From Desulfuromonadales bacterium (GTDB lineage Bacteria > Desulfobacterota > Desulfuromonadia > Geobacterales > Pseudopelobacteraceae), in contig JAENWA010000098.1 of assembly GCA_016650295.1 (NCBI GenBank), positions 1 through 64,000 on the forward strand: 64,000 nucleotides of DNA, in the 5' to 3' direction. Of the stretch, positions 45,586 through 51,243 are shown one piece after another. The notes under the pieces are model-generated. The model had not been told where the DNA came from, ran no database searches, and was given only the letters and a program-made list of their open reading frames with translations. Every line of letters begins with the position of its first letter. The first letter of the stretch is position 1. The position numbers were made by a program, and so were the translations under genes.

Positions 45586-46522
45586 TGGTCTTCTCCCCTT
45601 TTTTCTCATGTTCGGCCGTTTTTTTATCGGCGTCATTATTCCCCTTCATGTTCTTGATGGCTATGAAGCAGAGCGTGCTGTACAGCGCCACCGGGGCGAT
45701 GAAGCCCTTGTAGATGGTATGCTGGATCTTCTCGGAGAATTCGGCCGGGGCCTCGTCCTTGAGCACCGGCAGCCCCAGTTTGTTGAACTCCATGCCGGAC
45801 AGGTAGAGGTGATTGGTGCCGCCGACCTCCTTTTCGCCGTAGATGCGGTTGATATATTTACCCGGATTCTCCCGCAGCCGGTTGTTGGCCTCGGCCAGCA
45901 GATCCTTGCGCTTGCCGAAGGTGATCGCACCGACCGGACAGGTTTCGGCACAGGCGGTGATCCCCTTGTTCAACAGGTTGGTGTTCTTGCACAGGTCGCA
46001 CTTGACGATCTGCGGGATGGCCTTGTTCCACTGGAACTTGGGAATGCTGAAGGCACAGGCGATCTGGCAGTATCGACAGCCGATACAGGTGTCTTTGTTG
46101 TAATCCACGGTCCCGGTGAGCTTGTCGCGGGTCATGGCGCTGACCGGACAGACCGAGACGCAGGAGGGTTTCTGGCAGTGCATGCAGGAATATTTGACAT
46201 AGGACCACTGCTTGTCGGATTCCTTGAAGAGCTTGATCAAGGTGCGGGTACTGCCGGACAGATCCTGGGGAGCATCCCAGAGACCATCCGTGTCAAACGT
46301 GGCCCGCTCGTACGAGAGGCTGCCGTAATCACTGTTGACCCGCTTGCAGGCCGCCATGCAGGCCTTGCAACCGACACATCTGGTGGCATCGTAGAGCATG
46401 CCGATGGTTTCGTTGTTGACTTGGTGTGCCTCGGATGCTGTTGCCTCACCCCGGCCCGCCAGAAGCGCCGCGCCGCTAGCACCGATAATCTTGAGAAAAT
46501 CGCGTCTACTCGGTTTTCCCAT
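45575..46522 (-). CDS. hybA: Tat-exported 4Fe-4S ferredoxin subunit of uptake hydrogenase
   Basis: The product of 315 residues begins with a Tat signal (SRRDFLK at residues 5-11). It carries four cysteine clusters for iron-sulfur centres, such as CVGCKACMAACKRVN, CMHCQKPSCVSVCPVSAM, CIGCRYCQIACAF and CDLCKNTNLLNKG...CAETCPVGAI. A C-terminal hydrophobic segment (GFIAPVALYSTLCFIAIKN) anchors it. It relays electrons from HybS to HybB on the periplasmic side. The start is set by GGGGG, 6 bases upstream of 46522. Confidence 0.93.
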   Translation of the reverse strand: MGKPSRRDFLKIIGASGAALLAGRGEATASEAHQVNNETIGMLYDATRCVGCKACMAACKRVNSDYGSLSYERATFDTDGLWDAPQDLSGSTRTLIKLFKESDKQWSYVKYSCMHCQKPSCVSVCPVSAMTRDKLTGTVDYNKDTCIGCRYCQIACAFSIPKFQWNKAIPQIVKCDLCKNTNLLNKGITACAETCPVGAITFGKRKDLLAEANNRLRENPGKYINRIYGEKEVGGTNHLYLSGMEFNKLGLPVLKDEAPAEFSEKIQHTIYKGFIAPVALYSTLCFIAIKNMKGNNDADKKTAEHEKKGEKTNEP

Positions 46523-47618
46523 GGTCATCCCCCTTTTCCGGCCCGTCCGGCAGCTTTTTGGCCATCATCACACCCGCGCCGATGGCAGCGCCGGCAGCAA
46601 GACCGATAAAGCCGGTGGTCAACGGATCAGGCCCTTTGCCCTTGTCTTTCAGGTCGACCGGTGCATAGCTGTCAAAAGGCGTCGGCTCGTGGATCTGGAC
46701 CTTGTCGGCAATGGCGGTCTTGAAGAGCAGATCCGGCTCGGTGCAGCCGATGCAGGGGTGACCGATGCCAACCGGCCAGGCCACGCCGTCGTTGAAGCGG
46801 AGCACGGAACAGTTGGCGTAGGTGGCCGGTCCTTTGCAGCCCAGCTTGAAGAGACAGTATCCTTCGGCGTGGGTCGGATCACCATAGGCCTTGGCAAAGC
46901 GGCCGGCATCAAAATGCGCCCGACGCTCGCAATGTTCGTGGATCTTGCGGCCATAAGCGAATTTCGGTCGCCCCATTTGATCCAGCTCGGGCAGTTTTTT
47001 GAAGGTCACGTAATACAGAACCGTGGAGAGGAAGTTGTAGGGGTTGGGGGGACAGCCGGGGATGTTGATGATCGGCTTGTCCTTGACGATGTCGCGCACG
47101 CCGACTGCTCCGGTGGGATTGGGGCTGACGGACTGGATGCCGCCGTAACTGGCGCAGGTGCCGATGGAGATGATCGCGGCTGCGCCTTCGGCGGCCTTGC
47201 GAAGGGACTCCAGGGCGGTCTTGCCGGAAACCTTGCAGAAGATGCCGTTGTCCTTGGTCGGAATAGCACCTTCAATCACCAGGATGTAGTTGCCCTTGTT
47301 GGCCTCCATGGAATCGTGCAGCGATTTCTCGGCCTGGTAGCCGGAGCCGGCCATGAGGGTCTCGTGGTAGTCCAGCGAGATCATGTCCAGGATCAGGTTT
47401 GAAATGGTCGGATGCGAAGAACGCAAGAGCGACTCCGAGCAGCCGGTACACTCCTGGAAATGCAGCCAGATCACCGCCGGACGGTTATCGCTTTTCCGGG
47501 CCGCAGCCGCTACCTTGCTGACCATGCTGAACGGCAGCCCCAACATAGCCGAAACCGTCACACACGTCTTGATGAAATCCCGCCGATTTACCCCGGGAAA
47601 CAACGCATCCTTACCCAT
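46506..47618 (-). CDS. hybS: [NiFe]-hydrogenase small subunit, Tat-exported
   Basis: From the ATG at 47618 (GGAGG 6 bases before) the product is 370 residues with a Tat motif NRRDFIK (residues 11-17), the proximal-cluster region QECTGCSESLLR, and C-terminal medial/distal cluster cysteines (CKGPATYANCSVLRFNDGVAW, HPCIGCTEPD). It ends with a membrane anchor (TGFIGLAAGAAIGAGVMMA). It is the first gene of the hyb operon, downstream of a sigma-54-type promoter; the frame to 47780 has no ribosome site. Confidence 0.95.
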   Translation of the reverse strand: MGKDALFPGVNRRDFIKTCVTVSAMLGLPFSMVSKVAAAARKSDNRPAVIWLHFQECTGCSESLLRSSHPTISNLILDMISLDYHETLMAGSGYQAEKSLHDSMEANKGNYILVIEGAIPTKDNGIFCKVSGKTALESLRKAAEGAAAIISIGTCASYGGIQSVSPNPTGAVGVRDIVKDKPIINIPGCPPNPYNFLSTVLYYVTFKKLPELDQMGRPKFAYGRKIHEHCERRAHFDAGRFAKAYGDPTHAEGYCLFKLGCKGPATYANCSVLRFNDGVAWPVGIGHPCIGCTEPDLLFKTAIADKVQIHEPTPFDSYAPVDLKDKGKGPDPLTTGFIGLAAGAAIGAGVMMAKKLPDGPEKGDDHGKTE

Positions 47619-47673
47619 ACTATCCTCCAGGTTCTCATTATATTCTGGTGCTCGGCAAACCATGTCGTATACG

Positions 47674-47688
47674 GCAACTCGCGTGCCA
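47674..47688 (-). promoter_or_regulatory. sigma-54 -24/-12 promoter of the hyb operon
   Basis: Read leftward, TGGCACGCGAGTTGC matches the sigma-54 consensus TGGCAC-N5-TTGC exactly. Transcription would start about 12 bases further left, near 47662, 44 bases before the hybS ATG. This agrees with hydrogenase control by an enhancer-binding protein. An activator site upstream (towards 47760-47900) could not be identified. Confidence 0.75.
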
Positions 47689-47864
47689 AACGGGCTCCCT
47701 GCAGAACTGTTTTGTAACTGACTGTAATAATGGAATTGTTCGTCGGTGCCGCTGGATGGGTATACGGTAGAACAAAACAAACGTTGCTTCTTTTTGGCCG
47801 GATGTGTATCTTTTTGTCCTGGCTATGTCAGGATTTTTGTAACCATAAACACGCCGGAAGCCTC

Positions 47865-47918
47865 CTGGTGCTTGACGGAAACGATGCGCAGGGGGTGAGC
47901 GGGACGGATGGGGAGTGA
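47865..47918 (+). repeat. relic of the dinD 3' end (copy 1)
   Basis: The bases encode LLVLDGNDAQGVSGTDGE followed by TGA, nearly the same as the end of the dinD gene at 49544 (LLELDGNDAQGLGGTDGE). The DNA match continues past the stop into GACGGG. No upstream dinD sequence remains, so this is a fragment. Confidence 0.8.
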
Positions 47919-47978
47919 CGGGTGTCTGACGGGTGACTGACTGAATCTGCTCGGTACCGAATGATTGTTTTATGGCAA

Positions 47979-48006
47979 TTGACAACATAATAATCAAATG
48001 TATATA
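47979..48006 (+). promoter_or_regulatory. sigma-70-type promoter of brnTA
   Basis: A perfect -35 TTGACA (47979-47984) is followed after 16 bases by TATATA (48001-48006), 24 bases before the brnT ATG. The match is close to consensus. Confidence 0.65.
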
Positions 48007-48020
48007 TTGGTAGTATACAT
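47998..48020. promoter_or_regulatory. dyad overlapping the brnTA -10 element, probable operator
   Basis: ATGTATA (47998-48004) and TATACAT (48014-48020) are inverted around a 9-base spacer and cover the -10 region and transcription start. BrnA-type antitoxins repress their own promoter, so this is a natural binding site. Confidence 0.5.
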
Positions 48021-48029
48021 GGAGCTGTA

Positions 48030-48344
48030 ATGGGTAAGTTGGATATCATTGCCGGTTTTGAATGGGATGCCGAAAACATCGATAAGAATTGGGTCAAACA
48101 TGGCGTTAGCAATGCGGAGTGTGAAGAGGTGCTTTTCAACATACCGCTGCTGATTCGACCGGACATTTCCCATTCCCGGGAGGAAGTCCGCAATGCGGCT
48201 TTTGGGAGAACAGATGCTGAGAGGCCGCTGTTCGTTGTCTTTTTGGTCAGAAATAATTACATCCGGGTCATTTCAGCACGGGATATGACAGACAAAGAAT
48301 TGGAGGTATATCGTGACCGCCTTAAAAAAAGTTCCAAAATTTAA
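48030..48344 (+). CDS. brnT: BrnT-family toxin (DUF497)
   Basis: The 104-residue product begins MGKLDIIAGFEWDAENIDKN, the standard BrnT/DUF497 start, and has the family core NWVKHGVSNAECEEVLFN, RPLFVVFLVRNNYIRVISARDMTDKE. BrnT is a RelE-fold ribonuclease that blocks translation. GGAG lies 5 bases before the ATG. The antitoxin gene overlaps its end by 32 bases, typical of type II modules. Confidence 0.88.
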   Translation: MGKLDIIAGFEWDAENIDKNWVKHGVSNAECEEVLFNIPLLIRPDISHSREEVRNAAFGRTDAERPLFVVFLVRNNYIRVISARDMTDKELEVYRDRLKKSSKI

Positions 48345-48591
48345 TTCAGAGGACGATGAGCGGGATTTCTGGGCAACACACGATGCGACGGACTATCTGG
48401 ACTTTTCACAGGCCGAAGAAGCTGTATTTCCCAACCTGAAACCATCAACCAGGGCAATTTCGCTTCGTCTGCCGGTAGCGTTGATTGATCGGCTTAAAAT
48501 GCTCGCCAATAAAAAGGACGTTCCCTACCAATCGCTATTGAAAGTTCTTCTGGCTGAAAAGGTTGATGAAGTCCTGCATCATGCGAAATGA
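48313..48591 (+). CDS. brnA: BrnA/CopG-type antitoxin
   Basis: From a GTG with GGAGG upstream (MTALKKVPKFNSEDDERDFW) the product is 92 residues. The second half RAISLRLPVALIDRLKMLAN is a ribbon-helix-helix (CopG antitoxin) domain that binds DNA and the toxin. It partners with BrnT. The N-terminal 45 residues would mask the toxin. Confidence 0.85.
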   Translation: MTALKKVPKFNSEDDERDFWATHDATDYLDFSQAEEAVFPNLKPSTRAISLRLPVALIDRLKMLANKKDVPYQSLLKVLLAEKVDEVLHHAK

Positions 48592-48671
48592 CATGAACGA
48601 CTGCGACACGCTCCTCCAGTCATTTATGCGTATGAAAGCAATACATATTTTCAACAAACAGGTGGTGCCAG

Positions 48672-49544
48672 ATGATAGACAGATCATTGCCGGTAAGCGG
48701 TCCCGTCACATTTGAAGAACTGAAAAAGACGAACGAACATGGTGCGGAATACTGGAGCGCCAGGGAGCTCCAGCCCTTGCTGGGGTATAGCCAGTGGCGG
48801 CGTTTTGAAGATGCAATTAACAGAGCTATGACTTCATGCGGACAGTCGGGAAATAATCCCGATTATCATTTTGCCGGCGCCGGCAAAATGATCGCAACCG
48901 GCAAAGGGGCGCTTCGTGAAGTTACGGATTTCCATCTTTCACGTTTTGCCTGCTATCTGATTGCCCAGAACGGCGACCCGCGCAAGCAGGAAATTGCCGC
49001 TGCGCAGAAGTATTTTGCGATACAGGCCCGCCGTCAGGAGATGTCTGATGCCCTGGCGGCTGATCTTGAACGGCTGGAGATCAGGAAACAGACCAGCGAG
49101 GAGTTCAAGGCGCTTTCCGGAGCCGCACGCGAGGCTGGCGTACAGGACAGGATGTTCGGTATTTTTCACGATGCCGGTTACAAGGGATTGTATGGAGGAC
49201 TTGGAAATGAAGGGATCAAACAGCGCAAGGGTATTCCGAAAAAGGACAACCTGATGGACCGGATGGATACCACCGAACTTGCCGCCAATCAGTTCCGCAT
49301 GACGCAGACGCGCGACAAACTCGCCCGTACACCGGTGAAAGACCAGCAGCAGGCAATCCGGACTCATGAAGCGGTCGGCAGGGAGGTTCGCGAGGCAATC
49401 AAGCGTATCGGCGGTGCCATGCCGGAGAATATCCCGCCTGCCGAGCATATCAGCCAGGTTGAGAAGCGAATCAAGACCACGCCGCCGTTGCTTGAGCTTG
49501 ACGGCAATGATGCGCAAGGGTTGGGCGGGACGGATGGGGAGTGA
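48672..49544 (+). CDS. dinD: DinD-like DNA-damage-inducible protein, copy 1
   Basis: The 290-residue product aligns along its length with E. coli DinD as I remember it: YWSARELQPLLGYSQWRRF, SRFACYLIAQNGDPRKQEIA, YFAIQARRQEMSDAL, GYKGLYGGLGNEGIKQRKGI and TTELAANQFRMTQTRDKL. E. coli DinD is a LexA-regulated inhibitor of RecA-promoted strand exchange. No LexA-like box was seen upstream. Residues HFAGAGKMI are encoded by a 28-bp perfect palindrome. The C-terminal LELDGNDAQGLGGTDGE recurs at two nearby relics. Confidence 0.88.
   Translation: MIDRSLPVSGPVTFEELKKTNEHGAEYWSARELQPLLGYSQWRRFEDAINRAMTSCGQSGNNPDYHFAGAGKMIATGKGALREVTDFHLSRFACYLIAQNGDPRKQEIAAAQKYFAIQARRQEMSDALAADLERLEIRKQTSEEFKALSGAAREAGVQDRMFGIFHDAGYKGLYGGLGNEGIKQRKGIPKKDNLMDRMDTTELAANQFRMTQTRDKLARTPVKDQQQAIRTHEAVGREVREAIKRIGGAMPENIPPAEHISQVEKRIKTTPPLLELDGNDAQGLGGTDGE
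48865..48892. repeat. 28-bp perfect palindrome inside dinD copy 1
   Basis: The sequence reads the same on both strands, centred between 48878 and 48879 (core GCCGGCGCCGGC). It encodes the YHFAGAGKM segment of the protein. Its outer part CATTTT/AAAATG is shared with palindromes at 50134 and 50371. Confidence 0.95.
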
Positions 49545-49648
49545 CGGGGTGATTTGATAATAATCCGGATGCGGTAATGTTATTACAGCGAATCTGCCAT
49601 CGCACTGCCATTGATTATTAAGTATATGGGAACGTTTCATAACATTTA

Positions 49649-49680
49649 TTTTAAATCCCTCGAATTCGAGGGATTTAAAA
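49649..49680. repeat. 32-bp perfect palindrome downstream of dinD copy 1
   Basis: Every base from 49649 to 49680 is symmetric about the centre between 49664 and 49665 (GAATTC, flanked by CCCTC/GAGGG and TTTAAA arms). It lies 105 bases after the dinD stop and 67 before the next ATG. It could be a bidirectional terminator hairpin (A/T-rich ends) or a protein-binding operator. Confidence 0.95.
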
Positions 49681-49746
49681 ACTGCGCGGGGCACAACAGC
49701 TTTGGCAACCGTCATCGGGAGCAGTCTTTTAACTCTTGAGGAAAAC

Positions 49747-50196
49747 ATGACAAAACAGGTTAAACCGTATAGTTCAGAATTCCCTGAAGTCCTCACTATT
49801 ATCAAGGATGGGCGTTCCCGTGCTTTCCAGGCCGTAAATATCGCGCTGATAGAAACCTACTGGGCTGTTGGCGATTATCTGTCACGTAAGGTTGCCACGT
49901 CCGGTTGGGGAAAGGGCGTCGTCCGCGAACTGGCTGATTGGCTGCTGGTCAATGCTCCGGATGCAAAAGGTTTTTCAGCTCCCAACCTCTGGCGGATGAT
50001 GCAGCTTTATGACACATATGCCGGTAATGAAAGACTCGCACCACTGGTGCGAGCATTAAGGGATGGATTGAATATTGTTTTAAAGTGCTCACGTATGGAG
50101 CCTGTTTCAAATGAGGACAAATCTTCAACGACAGACCATTTTCCCGGCGCCGGGAAAATGGTCCGAGAGACAAACCAATGGATAATCATCAGATAA
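49747..50196 (+). CDS. DUF1016 (YhcG) N-terminal domain protein, truncated
   Basis: From the ATG at 49747 (GAGGAAAAC before it) the product is 149 residues. The first 105 match the DUF1016 N-terminal DNA-binding part (IEKTYWAVGDYLS-type IETYWAVGDYLSRKV, GWGKGVVRELADWL, FSAPNLWRMMQLYDTY, LAPLVRAL). The usual C-terminal PD-(D/E)xK nuclease is missing. From about residue 106 the sequence becomes unrelated, including DHFPGAGKMV from the palindrome at 50134, so a rearrangement has replaced the end. Probably inactive as a nuclease. Confidence 0.75.
   Translation: MTKQVKPYSSEFPEVLTIIKDGRSRAFQAVNIALIETYWAVGDYLSRKVATSGWGKGVVRELADWLLVNAPDAKGFSAPNLWRMMQLYDTYAGNERLAPLVRALRDGLNIVLKCSRMEPVSNEDKSSTTDHFPGAGKMVRETNQWIIIR
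50134..50163. repeat. 30-bp perfect palindrome before dinD copy 2
   Basis: Symmetric about the centre between 50148 and 50149 (core CCCGGCGCCGGG, outer CATTTT/AAAATG). In the truncated DUF1016 frame it spells DHFPGAGKMV, the same motif as in DinD, and it ends 14 bases before the dinD copy 2 ATG. Confidence 0.95.
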
Positions 50197-51032
50197 TTAA
50201 AATGAAAACCCATTTTGACGGCTTAAGCCACACCATCCCTGATGAAAATGTTGAGTTCTGGTTCGCCAGAGAGCTTCAGGAACCACTTGGTTATGTTAAA
50301 TGGGAGCGCTTCAACGATGCCATACAAAGGGCAATAGTCTCCTGCGAAACATCGGGTACAGATCCGAACAACCATTTTCGTGGCGTCACGAAAATGGTCA
50401 AGTTGGGAAGTGGTGCTGAGCGTGCCATCGAAGATTATATGCTCACCCGCTACGCTTCCTACCTCATCGCTCAAAACGGTGACCCACGCAAGGAAGCCAT
50501 TGCTTTTGCCCAAAGCTATTTCGCCATTCAGACCCGCAAGCAGGAGTTGATTGAAGACAGAATGCGCCTGCAAGCCCGATTGGAAGCTCGGGAACGTCTC
50601 AGGGAATCAGAGAAGACACTCTCCCAGAACATATACGAACGTGGGGTCGATGATGCCGGGTTTGGACGGATTCGTTCCAAGGGCGATGCAGCTCTATTCG
50701 GAGGCAACACAACCCAAGACATGAAAAGCAAATTCGGGATTACCCAAACCCGTCCGCTGGCTGATTTCCTGCCAACGCTGACTATTGCTGCTAAAAACCT
50801 TGCAACGGAAATGACCAACCATAATGTTCAGCAGGACGAGAAGTTATACGGTGAGTCCACTATTACCCGTGAGCATGTTCAAAATAATCAGAGCGTCCGC
50901 GATATGCTTGGTCAACGGGGGATTCAGCCGGAACGGCTGCCGCCTGAAGAGGACATCAAAAAGCTGGAACGAAGGGTGAAGTCAGACGAGAAGAAACTGG
51001 AAAAGCAATCCGGTAAGCTGCCAGACAACTGA
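50178..51032 (+). CDS. DinD-like protein, copy 2
   Basis: The 284-residue product is a second full-length DinD relative: FWFARELQEPLGYVKWERF, NHFRGVTKMVKLGSGAERAI, MLTRYASYLIAQNGDPRKEA, FAQSYFAIQTRKQELI. The middle and C-terminus differ more from copy 1, ending EKKLEKQSGKLPDN. It starts inside the 3' end of the DUF1016 frame. The HFRGVTKM residues are encoded by a near-palindrome at 50371. It is probably another RecA-modulating or antirepressor-like protein; function unproven. Confidence 0.85.
   Translation: MDNHQIIKMKTHFDGLSHTIPDENVEFWFARELQEPLGYVKWERFNDAIQRAIVSCETSGTDPNNHFRGVTKMVKLGSGAERAIEDYMLTRYASYLIAQNGDPRKEAIAFAQSYFAIQTRKQELIEDRMRLQARLEARERLRESEKTLSQNIYERGVDDAGFGRIRSKGDAALFGGNTTQDMKSKFGITQTRPLADFLPTLTIAAKNLATEMTNHNVQQDEKLYGESTITREHVQNNQSVRDMLGQRGIQPERLPPEEDIKKLERRVKSDEKKLEKQSGKLPDN
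50371..50398. repeat. 28-bp near-perfect palindrome inside dinD copy 2
   Basis: Arms ACCATTTTCGTG and CACGAAAATGGT are perfect inverted repeats around GCGT. Only one pair near the centre (G-T) breaks the symmetry. It encodes HFRGVTKM at the same position as the palindrome of copy 1. Confidence 0.93.
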
Positions 51033-51066
51033 TAGTTGAGCCATGAACTCAGATGAATTCTATAGT

Positions 51067-51192
51067 ATGACGGAGAATATTCCGCCAGCCGAGCATATCA
51101 GCAAGGTTGAAAAGCGGATCAAGAACCCGCCGCCGCTGCTTGAGCTTGACGGAAGCGATGCGCAAGGGTTGGGCGGGACGGATGGGGAGTGA
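51067..51192 (+). pseudogene. relic of dinD 3' end (copy 3)
   Basis: This 41-codon frame, ATG to TGA, reads MTENIPPAEHISKVEKRIKN then LLELDGSDAQGLGGTDGE, nearly identical to the last 41 residues of dinD copy 1. It has no ribosome site and lies between dinD copy 2 and the helicase gene. It is a duplicated tail of dinD, not an independent gene. Confidence 0.85.
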
Positions 51193-51243
51193 CGGGATGG
51201 TGTTAATCCCGCAAAATCGCTTTACGGAATGTGAGGCATCAAT

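Larger units (their letters stand above)
47619..48029. other. divergent region between hyb operon and toxin-antitoxin pair
   Basis: About 410 bases with no independent gene. It holds the hyb sigma-54-type promoter (47674-47688), a relic of the dinD 3' end (47865-47918) and the brnTA promoter and operator-like dyad (47979-48020). The small plus-strand frame at 47730 ends with the relic and is probably not a gene. Confidence 0.7.

Noticed and set aside
48592-48671. LexA box upstream of dinD
   Set aside because: Neither the E. coli CTGT-N8-ACAG nor a Geobacter-type GGTT-N-ACC pattern was found in this gap or before copy 2.
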